Shown here piece by piece: positions 1 to 12,962 of a DNA stretch of 64,000 nucleotides. Numbering within the stretch: position 1 is the first letter of the stretch; each line of letters begins with the position of its first letter. The notes beneath the pieces were generated by a model. The model was given only the letters and a program-made list of their open reading frames with translations, searched no databases and was not told the DNA's origin. Made by a program: the position numbers and the translations under genes. Source of the DNA: Adineta steineri (Eukaryota; Rotifera; Eurotatoria; Adinetida; Adinetidae). The DNA lies in the NCBI GenBank assembly GCA_905250115.1, contig CAJNOI010000014.1:457417-521416 (forward strand), given 5' to 3'.

Positions 1-260
1 CGTATATCTGATCGCGTCTATACGCAGGTATACAAAATATTCAAACGCATTCAAACATGTTGTTAACTAAACCTGCGTATAAACGCGGCTCATAAAATCG
101 GATAAAAATGCATCTGAACGCGATCTTGCATAGAACCGCATCTAGACGCAACTGTATACACTTTTCGAACGCGATTGAATGCGATCGTTAGTTAAAATGC
201 ATTTGTACGCGATTAATAAGACTTATTCAAACGCATCTCAACGCGATTTTGCATTAAATT
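1..260. repeat. Subterminal palindromic array (left end of the large transposon)
   Basis: This is a run of degenerate units such as GCGTCTATACGC, CGCGTCTAGACGCA and CATCTGAACGCGAT, separated by 10-25 bp. Each unit is close to a palindrome (GCGTYTAnACGC). Bases 1-47 recur inverted and without mismatch at 29562-29608. Such arrays are typical of subterminal transposase-binding sites in CACTA/EnSpm-like elements. Binding here is inference. Confidence 0.7.
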
Positions 261-850
261 ATATCTCTACAGCAATGTGAATAATAAGAAAAGTGTATCC
301 TAAAGTTTTAAGAAACGTAAATCTCATAAAATTATCAGAAGGAATATACAATCTGATTTTTTATATAGTTTGATTTAACAGGAACTGAAAGAAATTATTA
401 GTTGAAATATTTAGTATTACATACACTTAAGACAAAAATTTCTATCAAGATACGTGAAACCATTCAAAAATTATGGCATTACTTTCTATATCGTCAACTT
501 TATACATAATTTCATACTTCAATATAAATTTGAAAAATTAAACTTTTATAATTGTAATTTTTTTTATGAATACAATGCTATATTATACTTTGCTATACAA
601 AACAATCTAGAGTTAAATACATGATCGATTTCATGATAAACTTTCGAATAAAATTCATTTTAAATGTTCCCGTTTATATTTCATCTGCTGAAAGAAAAAT
701 ATTAATTGCTTTTTAAAAGTTCTTTGATGTAAAACCTATAGTAAATGATCAAAAAAATATAGTACAAATAGTGCAATTATGAGATGAATAATTATTTGTA
801 TAACATGAAGACAGTTTAAGTGTTTATTTCAAATAATTTTTACAACAGTT

Positions 851-3800
851 TTAAGTTGATTCTAACATATTTGGAAAACGAAAAAAAATAAACATTTTTG
901 AAGCATTATCAAAAACATGTACTAATTTTTCTACAATATTGATAGGTCGTACAAAAAAAATACTATTGTTTTGTTCAGCATTGCCAAACATTATAGTTGA
1001 ACAAGTTATTTGAGTGTTATTTATATTAATAGACATATATCTATTAATTGGTACATCACGAATTTGTACAATACAATCATTTTCATCTACAGATTTTTGT
1101 ATGATAGAAATAATAAATCCAATTCGAATCTTGTTAACTAATTTATATAACACACATGAATCATCTTTTTGTCCATTATTTTGATGTGTAGCAACGGTGA
1201 AACGAATACCATTAAAAATAAAAGTATTATATAATTTTATATCGTTGCCGAGTACATCATGAATATCATTATTTCGACCTTTATCACGATCAATTTCCTT
1301 TAATTGAATAGGTTGATGAAATTTAAATGGATTATTATTTCGTATGTTTGGTAGAGCAGAATTAATAAAACCACTTAGTTGAAAGTTAAATGTTGGTTCA
1401 TTAACACATATACAAGATAAACGAAGAAGGTTAACATTCGATTGTACTTCCAAAGCATGTCGACGAGTTGAATGAATAGTTGCTCTTAATGTACCTGAAA
1501 TAATAAATAAAATATAAAGATTTTACTTTTCTAATATACGATTAATAGAAAAAACTCAATAAACATACTGTTTTTCTCAAATAGAAGTGACTAGACTGAA
1601 ATTTTATTTTCAATTTATCTATGGAAATATTAAACGACGAAATATTTTTAAAATTAATTTTAAAAGACATGTGAAATGACATCATTTTTGAATTATTTTA
1701 AATAAGCTTAATTAAAAGCCTCATATCTCCAAATGTATGGAATGTACCTGTTGTTTTAATAGCAAATAAAATAAATATACTAGATTCCTAGTTATTCTGG
1801 AGCAATCTATACACTTCTCCATTATTATGAATTATTTAACCGATGTTTTCCTATATCTGTTGATCTAACTAACCTAGGTAGCTTTCAAAATTGAAAGTAG
1901 AATAATTGTAAACACCACCAAAATCTCTAACTGATTCACTTAAATGCATAATCGAATGAATCGATATAACATTTTGTCGATCACCATAAAGTAATGGAAA
2001 TTGATAAATAAATTCGTTTGTTAACAATTTAATTTGTGATAATTGTTCTGAAGTAATAATTTTTGATTCACAAAGATGAGCAATAAGAACAAGTAATAGA
2101 AAATGACGACCATATTTTTTTGGTAAATACATACAAAATGGTGAAAAACCAAATAAAAGAATACATCTTAGTTCATTTGCTTTAAACTGATAATACTTTA
2201 AAATTGTCCTAGGTAAACGATATGTTGTTGATGGATATTTATGTGTAGATAAAGAAAGATCTATAAGCTTCATTTTTGATCTCAAGCACCATGGTTCACG
2301 ATGATGTTTTGAATCAAACCATAGATCAAGAAATCTACTCTAAAACATTAAAACAAAAGAAAATTATTTTTATTTTAACTAACAAATATTTTGAGATTAA
2401 ATTTAAAAAAATACACTCAATTCACGAAATTCATCATAAGAACCATATACTATATCATGAGATAGACCTGTTTTTTCTTTTAAAAATTTCTATTTAAAAA
2501 TTTACTAATTGGAAATTCAAAAGAAGAGTGCTGATATATTAATCAGCTATTATACAATAATTTGTTTAATCAATTATAGATAACATATTTAATACTCACA
2601 AATGAACCCCTATAGAGATTGTGTAGAGTATCGAATACAAAACACCGTCCAACGTCAAAGTAAAGTAAATCACGTAGACGACATTCTCCCATGTATCCAC
2701 ACATGTAATCACGACGAGATTTTTTTTCTTTTGGTCGAAATCTTTCTGGGATAGCCATTTTAATATCATAAGTAAAATTGGTTCGCAACTTAGGTTGGAT
2801 ATCATTTTTTCGAAGTGAAAATACTCGAATTCTTTTTTTACTATCAGGTTTAACTGGTACTGTAATTCCTGAAAAATAAAAGAAAATACTTTTAATAATT
2901 TTTGTAAATAATAATAAAAATCAGATGTCTATCAATTTTTAGTTGATAGTTATAAATATAACTTTATTTTCAAAATGAAAACATGTAAACTAATACGATA
3001 AGTTTATCTATATTATTTATATTTCTTATACGAATCTATTTATTCGGACTTATTATATGAATTATACCTTTCATTAAACATTTGCCACAACCGTATGCAC
3101 CATTAATTTCAGTAATATTCTGCACTAATACTTGTGCGGGCTTATCTAATGAACCAGCTATTAAAAATACTTTCAAAAATAAATAATGTCCATCACTCAT
3201 TTTAAAGCGACATTCATTTTGTAAACTTAATAATTCATCAATTATTGGCTGTAAATATGCAGCCATTTCTTCTCTTGAAGGTTTCGACAAACCAGCTCCA
3301 ATTCCACCGACAAGAATATTTTCCATTTGAAATCTTTCGGTGCGTCTTAATTCGTTAATTACAAATGTAATTACCCATAATGAAGATCTTGAACTTTTTG
3401 AAATTTCTATGCCATCTACATTCATTATTAACGAAATAAAATTATCACCTTCTTGTTGTACAATTTTCTTATATAATAAACCTTGAGTAATATTTGATGA
3501 ATTTGTTAATAAAGAATTAGTATATTGTTGAAAATATTGTGATGAAAAACGTGCTAATACATTTTTTATTTGAGTTTTTAAAGGCATTCGAACGAAAACA
3601 GGTGCCTTTGTAGTAAATCCATTATTTTCAGAACAGTTGATATTGGAACAATTTGTTTCGTTAGTTGATAACTTATTACATTTAGCACAAAAATAAGATG
3701 GTGATACATTATCAATTGTTGCTAATGGTAAAAGAATACGTTTTATATGCGCTGAACTTTTTGGAACATTTTGTGCCTTCAACAATTGCATTAAATGACA

Positions 3801-4657
3801 CAAATCATCTAAACAACGATTTGATAATTTATGTCGAATCTTGAGTAAACTAAGAACAGCAGCAACTTCTCGAATCGATGGATCAGCAGATCTAATAATA
3901 AAAAAGAAAGATAAAAGAAATCATAGAGGAGAAGATCGATGGAATCTTCGAATAAATACATTGTTATAAAAACTTGTATTTTAGATTTCTATGAGTTTAC
4001 AATATTCGGCTATGTTCAATTTAAATCACAATTAATAGTAGATAAGTTAATGATTAATAATTATTGACAATATTACGCTATTTTAAATTATTTCTTATTT
4101 TATATAATATAATATTTATTTTTCATTGAAGTATACTATCAATTAACACTTGATATTGATAAGAATGTTTTCACTATATGAAAATTTCATTTACTATTTT
4201 ATTTCAAATAAAATTACTCAAAGAATTATCGATTCTATAAATGACAACAACAAAATGCGTACAGATCGAAAAATTGGTTTTCTTCTATTTTCTCTTCATC
4301 TTCAGCGTTTGGATCTAATTGGGTACCACCAAATATATGTTCTTCTTCATTCATTCCAATTGATGCCATGAAATCTTCAAAACTGATAGAAGAACAAGAA
4401 GAAGGTTGTTCATAGCGATTATTATCAACATGTTGATCTGATTGTGTTTGACTTGAAAGATTGTCATCTACACAAAACGAATGATTTAATCTACATATCG
4501 ATAAAAAAAAAGTTCAATTCAAGTAAAAATTAATAAATTATTGGTTAACATACTTATCATCAGTAGAATTTGTTGATACATCAATTATTGATGTTTTCTC
4601 TTTGAAAATATCTTTAATACGTTGTCGACGACGCCAAATTGTTGATCTAGAAGTCAT
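851..4657 (-). CDS. Tnp2-type (CMC/EnSpm-like) transposase, six exons, intact
   Basis: Exons on the minus strand are 4657-4554, 4490-4263, 3891-3068, 2868-2600, 2339-1874 and 1494-851. All have GT-AG borders and consistent phase: 2535 nt, 844 residues. The N terminus is basic (TSRSTIWRRRQRIKD). A Cys-rich knuckle (CAKC...C...C) lies near residues 177-195 and a VDG aspartate near 270. A second CGKCLMKG knuckle follows near 380. FVFDTLHNLYRG carries a second Asp-His pair, then LDLWFDSKHHREPW and a LYG...IHSIMHL block with FNFESYLG near 630. This order matches animal proteins carrying the Tnp2/Transposase_21 domain, as I recall them. Start: first ATG after in-frame stops. The reading frame is undamaged, so the copy may be active. 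Exact superfamily is uncertain because the element ends are not CACTR. Confidence 0.82.
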
Positions 4658-4783
4658 CTAGAATAACGTAAAAATAATAAAACTATACTAATTGAATAAG
4701 CTCCTCTCTTTATATGAATATATATCCTTGATTAATAGAAGTTTAAAAAAAATAAGACATCTACTCATGTATCTCTTGCATGA

Positions 4784-7523
4784 TTAATCATCACTATCAT
4801 CAGAATTAATTGACATTGTATTTTTAGATGTTGTTGTTTTATTTGCAACATCTGATGTTGATTGCTTTGACAAGATCATCTTGTCAATTGTTAATTGACC
4901 AGAACTAATTTGTTTTTTCTTTGTAGATAATTCCGTTGTATCTTTCTTGGCACCATTTGCAGCTTTTTTTGCTTGACGAAATGAGCCGTTTATTGCTTCA
5001 TGAAATTGATGATCAATAATTGGACCATGGTGAGATTCAACAAAGTCTAAAGGAATAATAAAACTTTAATAAAGCACAAACCTTCAGTTATACAAAAAAA
5101 TTGATGTGACTAACATTCATATAAAAATAATTAATTACTCTGTATTACACTCCAAAATTCATGGAAAACTGTAAAGTATATAAATCAACTAGAAGCTCAT
5201 TATTTTCTTATTATTTGAAATTTGAATCAGTTTAAAATATTCGAATGAATCATTTAGTTTTTTAAATATTAAATCAACTCTGTATCGATAACAATGATAT
5301 TTACCACGTATTTTTTTTCGTAAATCTTTAGAAACAGCAATAGGTCCAGATTTTTGTGCCATTGCTTCTTCCGAAAATAACTTTGAGATGATTGTTCGAG
5401 TTGTGTGAGTACCAGTTGTTTCTATGCAACTAAGAAGTGTGTTCGGATCGAGATTTAAACGTTTAGCATGCTGATATATATCTGTTGGATTTAAATCAGA
5501 AGTAAAGTACTGTTTTGCTGTTGTGATGAACCAAGAACGAACAACAGCACCAGGCATAGCTAGAAACAAATGAATATTAAAGTAAATATTCTTTCAAAAA
5601 TCGACAGTCATTTCTTTATTTCTAACTAATAAATTTTTTTTTAAATACAAATATATCAATCTTAAATAACTCCGGTAAATAGTACGGGAATAAATAGATA
5701 TTTATAATTAATTTCGTACTTACGCATATAGTTTTTCTGATAGTATATTAACTTTTTTTCTAATGCAAGGATTTTATTATCCTTTTTTTGCAACTTCCGT
5801 TGCAATTTATTATACTTTGATTTTGAAACAAAATCGGTAATTTTTTTCTCATCAAGTTCTTCGCCATCACTTGAATCGCTTGAATCTAAATAAACATAGT
5901 TCATGATAATGTAATAAATAAAAAATAAAATTTACCACTTAAATTATTAGTTGGTGTCGAAACTGATAATGATTGTTTTTGACTTAATGAAGCAATTGAT
6001 GTTGACGTTTTATTAGAAATTTGACGATTGATAATAGGTAGCGTTTCTTCTATAGGTGATTCACCAGGAAGAACATTATTATTTGATTTTGGTTTTGTAG
6101 AATAACTTTGAATTTCACCAACTTCATCTAAAATAAAAAGTTAATTAATGGACATATGTAAGATTTTATATGCAAAAATCCATGTATTATAAACAAAAGA
6201 TATGAGAAAATTATTAGTATACGTTGGAACTGTTCATCAAGAATATCGTCATTAGAAGTCTCTCAATGAGATGAATATCCATACAGATTATTTAATAATC
6301 TGTTTTTATGAAATAATGATGTATCAAACTTTATATCATAACTTTACTTTAAGTTAAATATCGTACAAAGATAGATTAAACAATGGCTTAATGAATAAAT
6401 ATTTTTCTCACCTTCGAAAAAGTCTTCATTTGTTCCGAAGGCTGCATTATCATGAAATAATTTTCGTTTGACTTGCATTGTCTTTTTCACGTGACCTGTT
6501 GATGATTTAACGATAGTTATACTACTAGCTGAGTTTATCTTCTTTGATGGATCTGTTTTTGATTTATCATCAATTTCTAAATGGAAATATAATTAGTATT
6601 AAAAGTAAAATCGAAATATATTGATAAAAATCAATTCATCTTTAAAACAATGAAACAGCTTTGTTCGTTAATACTAGTCATCTTTCTCATACTAAATGGT
6701 AAAGTTTATCTACGAAATATTTTTATTAAACTAGTAATAATAGGTCTTTTTATTAGTATTTTTAATTCAAAAAATTGGTAAAGAAAACCTACCAATTGAT
6801 TTTGATGAACGTTTTGATGTTGTTGAATCATTCATAACGTAGTTTTCTTTATTATCTTTTTTGTGAACTTGATTTGCTATAAAAAAAGAGTTATAAATTA
6901 TAATTTAATATAACTCAGATACTAGAAGTCTTACTTGATTTCTTATTTGTATTCATGATACGTTTATCATGATTAATATTATTTGAATTTGCTGATAATA
7001 CGCTTATTTTTTCTGCATAGAACAAACAAAAAATATCTTTTAATTACAAGGCAACAACTAACAAAAAATTCGAACTTTTTTTTTATTATGAAAGAAAACA
7101 AAAAAAAATAAAAATCTAAAATATATACCTGTTGGTTTTTCTAGTAATTCCTCTTCTTCAACAATTTCTTCTTCTAATACCTGAAGTTGCTCAACACATA
7201 AATCTTCACTTCCTTAAACAAGACAAACAATAAATTATTATATAAAAATATTGAATAATTAGAAACTAACCAAAGAGTAATACTTTCCCTCTCTCTGATT
7301 TACGAGAATCGGCGTTTGGTTTGTATGTAGCAGTTTCATTTACTTTAATGGTTTTACCAAAATTAACAAAATAATCCAATGAAACAAGAACAACTTTTTT
7401 ATCTTTTTCTCGTCGAATAAGAGCATGAGTATGTTCTTCCTCACATTGGATATTGACACTTGAATAATTTGATTGTGAATGAACACTTGATGTAGAATTT
7501 CGTCGGCATTGCTGTCGTTCCAT
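4784..7523 (-). CDS. BEN-domain protein, nine exons, partner gene of the transposase
   Basis: Exons are 7523-7271, 7212-7129, 7012-6935, 6876-6793, 6576-6412, 6127-5936, 5885-5724, 5559-5305 and 5046-4784. Every intron is in the same phase (1) with GT-AG borders, totalling 1536 nt and 511 residues. Residues 30-90 form a small beta-rich module (ALIRREKDKKVVLVSL), followed by Glu-rich and Ser/Thr/Lys-rich linkers. Residues 286-339 are a Lys/Glu/Leu-rich coiled coil. Residues 340-425 resemble a BEN domain (LDPNTLLSCI...ISKLFSEEAM). The tail is basic, then Ser/Asp-rich. BEN domains bind DNA or chromatin, so binding to the palindromic arrays is a reasonable but untested role. It sits 126 bp upstream of the transposase ATG on the same strand. 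The BEN call rests on pattern only. Confidence 0.72.
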
Positions 7524-8929
7524 CTGGAAATAAATGAACAGAAAAATTAATAATCCAAGTATTTCAATTTTAAATATTTAAAAAAATCTTTTACATTCAT
7601 CTTAAATAATGATTTCACTTATTAACTATCAAATAACCAATACTAAAATGAGATTTTTCATAAAATTGTGTGTTAATCTTGATTATCTTTTATCTATGCT
7701 CGTTAAAAAAAACGTTCTAAACTGAAAATACAAAGAAACCAATAGATTTAAACTAGAGGATTTTTTATTTATTAGATAAAGGAAAATCTTTTTATCTTGT
7801 TTATGATCAATATCACGAAAGATTATTACAAGACTTTCTAAATATCATAATCGTATATAAGAAAATTCTAGAATTTTTTTATAGGTGGCGTTGTTATGGC
7901 TTGATATCTTTCATGGACTTTCTTGATTTTTTTATAAAATTAATCAAAATTATGTATAAGAGAATTTTCTTTTAATTTTCATAAATTTTGTTTCATTATT
8001 AATTATATTAGAATATATTTTGATCAAGAATATCATTCGAATATGAATCTCTTTATTTGAATACAGATGAAGAAAGAAAAAAAAGAATTAAAAATATCAA
8101 AGAAATACATGTTTCTAATAGATCAAATTATAACAATTGTTTTTAAATAGAGAGTCTATAAACAATACTGAATGTTCCTATCATCAAGTATTATGAATAA
8201 ATGAATATCACATTGAGTAGAATCAATATCAATCTCTTCGTATATTATTCTTTGATTTTGATTAAAATTTGTCGAAATAATTTCGAAATATCTAATTTAA
8301 TTGATGGATTTTAATTTTAAGCATATTGAAAAATTATTTCTAATATTTACATTTGATGACAAAAAGGAAATAAAAAAAGAAGCATATTATTTAATAAAAT
8401 ATTATATTTAAATAATAAATTTTGATATATTGATGCCATTTAAAGTTATAAAAAAAATTTGTTTTATAGAAAAAAAAATACAACGAAAATGGTTTGAGCA
8501 AAACAAAATTTGAAAAATTCGAAAAAAAATTGTATAAGATTATTTTTTACTCAAGCTAATTTTATATACGAAAATAGAAATATTAATACTTAAAAAAAAT
8601 ATTTATGTCAAGACTATTGAAATAATACATGCATTCACATATATATGAATTTTCCATTCACATACAGTTCATCATTTATATGACAACGATTGTAGTCACA
8701 TGTGGCTGAACGGTATGTATGCTCGCTTGTTAATCGCTTGTTCGCTTGTTCTATTCTCGCTTGTTCACTTGTTCTATTCTCGCTTATATCATTTATATAA
8801 TTCTAGATAAATCAATGCAATAACACTCCGTTGGCCTATAATGAGGTAAAGACCATCGTTAGGGGATATTGATGGCGACTCAGATCAAACCTGAGACGGA
8901 TTGTGATGTTCTTTTTCAATTTTAAAATC
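7524..8929. other. Non-coding interior of the transposon
   Basis: AT-rich sequence upstream of the BEN gene, presumably holding its promoter. No gene is visible. At about 8722-8790 there is a short tandem repeat built from TCGCTTGTTC / CTTGTTCTATTC units. At 8880-8900 a small stem (CTCAG...CTGAG) is present. Nothing else recognisable. Confidence 0.5.
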
Positions 8930-9427
8930 CAGCTAAACGCGTCTAGACGCGATCGTATTTCAACTCGCGTTCAGTTGCGTTTGTTTGTCTAATAGCATCT
9001 AGACGTCATTTGATTTGAGATCGCGTCTAAACGCAATTTTATTCCTAACCGCAACTAACCGCAGTTTTGTTTCAGTTGCGTTTCGTATCGTTTTGATTTA
9101 GAGTTGCGTCCTCAGTGAAACAATCGGTGCGTCTAGACGCAGTTTCATTTATTATCACAGTTTATGTTCGAACCGCGTCTAGCATCGTTTCAAAATCGAA
9201 CTGCGTCGTCAGTGAAACATTTGATGCGTTTGGACGCGATTTTATTTCTAACCGCGTCTGACCACAGCCTTTAAGTAGATGCATCTAAACGCATTTACTT
9301 CTTAATCGCGTCTAAACGCAAGGATTGTTTCATCCACGCTGCGTACAGACGCGTTCCTCTTGCTGCAATTCAGACGCGATTTAACCGAAGTTGAGACGCG
9401 TTTTTATACAAAAAATATTTACATGGG
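8930..9427. repeat. Subterminal palindromic array and right terminus
   Basis: More than twenty degenerate copies of CGCGTCTAAACGC, GACGCGATTT and AACCGCGTCT on both strands, ending in ATATTTACATGGG at 9427. Motif family and terminal ten bases are shared with 29562-30019, but the order of units differs, as expected if these are opposite ends of one family. The flanking sequence AGGATGTTCG begins at 9428. Confidence 0.72.
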
Positions 9428-9437
9428 AGGATGTTCG

Positions 9438-9714
9438 AAAATCATGAATTTTTACTCACGTTAGAAATGTCATAATAGGAAAGTCCTTGTCACCTGGATC
9501 ACGATTCTGACATCCGCTTATCTAGATCTGCTCCTTTTTTCAGCGATTTCTATGAGGGGTACCTGAGTCTAGTACTGAGAGCCAGGTATCGCCCTTCGGG
9601 AAACACCAAAAAAAAAAGGATCAGACTTAGACGAATAGATACCGGATTTGTGAGCTAGGTAATAGGGACTTTCGTATTATGACATTTCTAGCGTGAGTAA
9701 AAAGTGATGATTTT
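9438..9714. mobile_element. MITE with about 49-bp terminal inverted repeats
   Basis: The left arm (9438-9486, containing TTTTTACTCACGTTAG and GTCATAATAGGAAAGTCC) matches the reverse complement of the right arm (9666-9714) with only a few mismatches. The 277-bp unit has no open frame and begins 10 bp beyond the end of the large transposon. No clear target duplication is seen. Confidence 0.75.
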
Positions 9715-10230
9715 TTTATCACTCCCTTTATACATGTTGCATCTATCTGCTAAAACTTATCACAAAAATACGCACATTTGTACATACGTGAAACTGCGAA
9801 AAAAGGTTCGCAGAACATATGATTATTTTCTATACATTAGTTTTATTCTTTTGACTTTTGGATCTGTAGAAGATTTAATTAAATAATTTCTTAGCAAATT
9901 CGTCGAAGATGTGAAAATACAAATAATATTACGTACAATAGATATCGCCGTCTTACGTGTATTAATTGACAGCGTCTCTACATGCGCATATATATATATA
10001 TATATATTCGATCTTTTTTTTAATGTATAAAGACTGACTTTCTCAGTACTCACTAGCTTGTCGGTGTAAAATTCGGCTAATACTCTTTGAATAATCTTTT
10101 ATTTTCTCATATTTTTATAAAATCAGTTATATTTCTCTGTTTTTCGATAAAATATAGGTAAAATAGGAAAAGCAGTCGAAATATAGGACAAATTAGAGGA
10201 TTCGTCAAAAATATAGGATTTATAGGAAAA
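9715..10230. other. Intergenic, simple repeats
   Basis: No gene seen. A (TA)n tract lies at about 9989-10008. Around 10140-10230 short ATAGGA-type words recur irregularly. Confidence 0.5.
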
Positions 10231-10400
10231 ATAGGTCGAATCGCAGCCCAGGACAAGTTGTCTGAGGAACTACATGGTACAAGACGAGAGCATGTGGGCC
10301 AGAGGAAACCACAAATACCAACACCGTCATCAGCACCTAACATATGAAAACAGCCGCAAGCATTGTTTGTCGAACACTGGCCATACTGAGCAGTTTTCTC
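10231..10400 (-). pseudogene. Isolated Cys-rich exon (secreted-domain fragment)
   Basis: Read on the minus strand, this stretch encodes a dense Cys pattern: CEKTAQYGQCSTNNACGCF, then GICGF, TCSRLVPC. It resembles a Cys-rich module I associate with secreted rotifer proteins. I cannot name the family with certainty. The open frame then runs into low-complexity ATAGGA repeats, and no partner exons were found nearby. It is probably a broken or orphan exon. Confidence 0.4.
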
Positions 10401-11944
10401 GCATATTTGAGATTGTATTTGAACTATGAAAGTGTTGAACTAATACATATAAACATCTATAGAATAGAATAGAAATCAAACCTGTAATACTAAAATATGA
10501 AATCGATTAATGTTAACAAAATGAAGAGTAAAAATAAATAATTATTTACCTGAGAATAATGAAAACAATATAGCAATGAATGTTGATTGTATTCATAGTT
10601 GATTTTAAAATAAGAGAATATAATGAAACAGTGTGTGTTTTTATTTCTAAAATATCGATGGTATCTTAAGTCAATATAATTGAAATTTAATATTCTTTCC
10701 ATTACTTCTAATCGTTGTGATCCACCCTCTGATAAATACAAAAAAAAATATGTAATTAAAGAAAGGATAAAGCATCAAGCGATATATTGAAGATTTAGCA
10801 GGCGTTATTATATTTTTAAGTGGACCATCCGCTTCTTTTCATTTTTTCTTTCTAAAGGTATACCGATATCTGCCTTAGTGTTATGCACAATTAGGTGTAT
10901 TATTTTATTTTAAACAGTAATGATAAAAAAGAATGTGAAGATAGACAAACAGTTTATATAATAACGAGATCTGGCGATCATAGTTGCTGGTCATTGTCGA
11001 TAATATATCAGTGTGAAATATTGCTAATAGTGTTCGATAGCAACAGTAACATTACAAATTGTTCATTCTGTATTCATCAAAACCACAATATTCTTCTTTC
11101 AAAAAAAAGATCGAATAACGACGATTCTAACAGGCAATCATACATAATTACATTTTTGTCGTGTTCACCAGGAAGACTTTTTATTGTGAATACCTCTCTG
11201 CACTAAGCACTCTACTTCAGTCCAGATGATATTCAAAAAAGATAACATGTAACGGTGTCTATTCTAGCTTGATTAGAAACATGTTTCAAGTATTGGTTAA
11301 CCTTTTGTTAAATTTTTCTTGTGTGAAACAGATAAACACGTGTTCAATTGATTTTTCTCTTGTAAACATGACATAAATGAAAAAAAAGAATATTAATATT
11401 AATGATGTTGTCATTCTGAATTGAAAGTACTGACAGATGTCATTTTACTGACTAATTGCTTTGTGTCTTTATTTTATCGTATGAATTTTATAAGAAATAA
11501 AAATTACTATTCAATCTGTTGACACTATCAAGATCTCAATAAAGAAAAGAAATACGTCGTTCTACTTGTCTCTACTTCAATTATTATTTCTTTCATTCTT
11601 GCAAGAGTATCACTACTTACGTTCTTCATTAACATTATTATCTATACTAAATTTGAGTAATTCTTGTATAATACTTATATGTATATCATGTTTTAGTAGA
11701 TGTAAGTTTGTCGATTAATTGACTCTTTGTTTTTTTTGGACAGATATTCATAAAAGAAGAACTTTGTTCTGTACTTTATCACATTTTCTTTAATGATAAA
11801 ACAGTAATCGAAGAGATTAATATAAGAACCCTTGAAGAAAAATAATAGTAAGTTGATTGTCAAATTAACAATAAATCTATTTTTTTTATAAGATTTTTCA
11901 AAGTGACAAGAATATACCTTTGAGTAACACTAACTATAAAATAC
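10401..11944. other. Intergenic, no supported gene
   Basis: AT-rich. Open frames at 10490-10741 (minus) and 10895-11206 (plus) show no recognisable domain and no convincing splice partners. Left unassigned. Confidence 0.4.
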
Positions 11945-12044
11945 ATTGGAATTAATTTTTTTTCTTTTCAGAATATCAAAAGTATTTGATGTCCACCTTT
12001 ACTTATTTCTCACGATATTAAAGTACAATAGTATATTATTTCCA

Positions 12045-12962
12045 ATGCTAAATTCAACAATATCAACAACAATTGTAGCTATATCAATCAATATTATATC
12101 AGCTATTATTGTTTTATTTGCATTTATTATAAGTTTAATTCTTGTCTTTCTCATTATCTATCGATTAGTAACTATGTATATAGGACAGAGTGAACGTATT
12201 TCATTGTATTTAACATTGAATACATTATGTGCATTTATATCAATGTTTATCGTGTTATTTATACATGTTAATCTATCGACGATATGTCATGATTTTAATA
12301 TGAGTTTATTTCGATGGAAATTCGATTCATTGGAATGTCGTCTTTGTGGTTTTATATTCTTTTCTGTTATTTGTAGTGTCTTTTGGAGTTATTCTTTACA
12401 AGTATTTTTTCGTTTTATACGTGTCGTTTATCCGATGAATTCATGGATTAATCATATTAAAATTTATCTTTTTCTATTTATTCCAATTCAATGGTTAATC
12501 GCATTTGCTATTGTTATACCTCTATTGACTCGTCTAAATGGTATTCATCTTTTACTTCCAAATGAAATGTATTGTGGTGTACAATTTGAAAAATTTTCAG
12601 CAGTTGTATACGCTTCTGTTGCAGAAGTTTGGATACCGATTATAATTATTTCTGCATGTTATGTTAAAATTGTTCGAACAATACGACAGCGTTCATCTAA
12701 GCAATTACCCTTTTTACGTAATAGACGAGATGTGAAAGTAATTCATCGTATTATAATAATGATTTTTATACTTAGTGTAATGAATATACCAACTATTATC
12801 TATCTAATTATCTTTTGGATATCTCAAAACAAATTGGATCCGATTATCTATCGTGTAACGTGGCTTTCTCTTTCTATTGGATCTTTAATATTATGTATTA
12901 TGCTTCCGAAATTAGTAATGCATGTTCATATATTCAAAGGATGTCACAATCCTAATACATAG
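12045..12962 (+). CDS. Orphan rhodopsin-like seven-TM receptor
   Basis: A 305-residue protein with seven hydrophobic segments. A short N terminus (MLNSTISTT) carries an NST glycosylation site. TM1 and TM2 are followed by a disulfide Cys before TM3 (ECRLCGFIFF). FRFIRVVYP at the end of TM3 stands where DRY is usual. A second extracellular Cys lies in MYCGVQF. The third intracellular loop is basic (KIVRTIRQRSSKQLPFLRNRR). The NPxxY motif of TM7 is missing. An open frame exists upstream from 11946, but a polypyrimidine tract and AG at about 11970 suggest a 5'-UTR intron ending there, so I start at 12045. It probably signals through a G protein. The ligand is unknown. Confidence 0.8.
   Translation: MLNSTISTTIVAISINIISAIIVLFAFIISLILVFLIIYRLVTMYIGQSERISLYLTLNTLCAFISMFIVLFIHVNLSTICHDFNMSLFRWKFDSLECRLCGFIFFSVICSVFWSYSLQVFFRFIRVVYPMNSWINHIKIYLFLFIPIQWLIAFAIVIPLLTRLNGIHLLLPNEMYCGVQFEKFSAVVYASVAEVWIPIIIISACYVKIVRTIRQRSSKQLPFLRNRRDVKVIHRIIIMIFILSVMNIPTIIYLIIFWISQNKLDPIIYRVTWLSLSIGSLILCIMLPKLVMHVHIFKGCHNPNT

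Larger units (their letters stand above)
1..9427 (-). mobile_element. Large CCCATGT-ended DNA transposon, left tip outside the window
   Basis: The segment carries two intact minus-strand genes, a Tnp2-type transposase and a BEN-domain protein, between two arrays of the same degenerate palindromic motif (CGCGTCTAAACGCA-like; about 1-260 and 8930-9427). The right array stops at TTTACATGGG, ending at 9427. The related array at 29562-30019 stops at the same ten bases, so I take CCCATGTAAA as the terminal inverted repeat. Window bases 1-47 are a perfect reverse complement of 29562-29608, which lies 411 bp from that copy's tip. By analogy the left tip of this element should lie about 411 bp left of the window, giving a length near 9.8 kb. 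The target duplication cannot be read. Ends and genes are seen; treating the whole as one element is inference. Confidence 0.72.

Noticed and set aside
11946-12044. N-terminal extension of the seven-TM receptor
   Set aside because: A pyrimidine tract and AG at about 11970 indicate an intron; the extension is hydrophobic AT-rich translation without an initiation signal.
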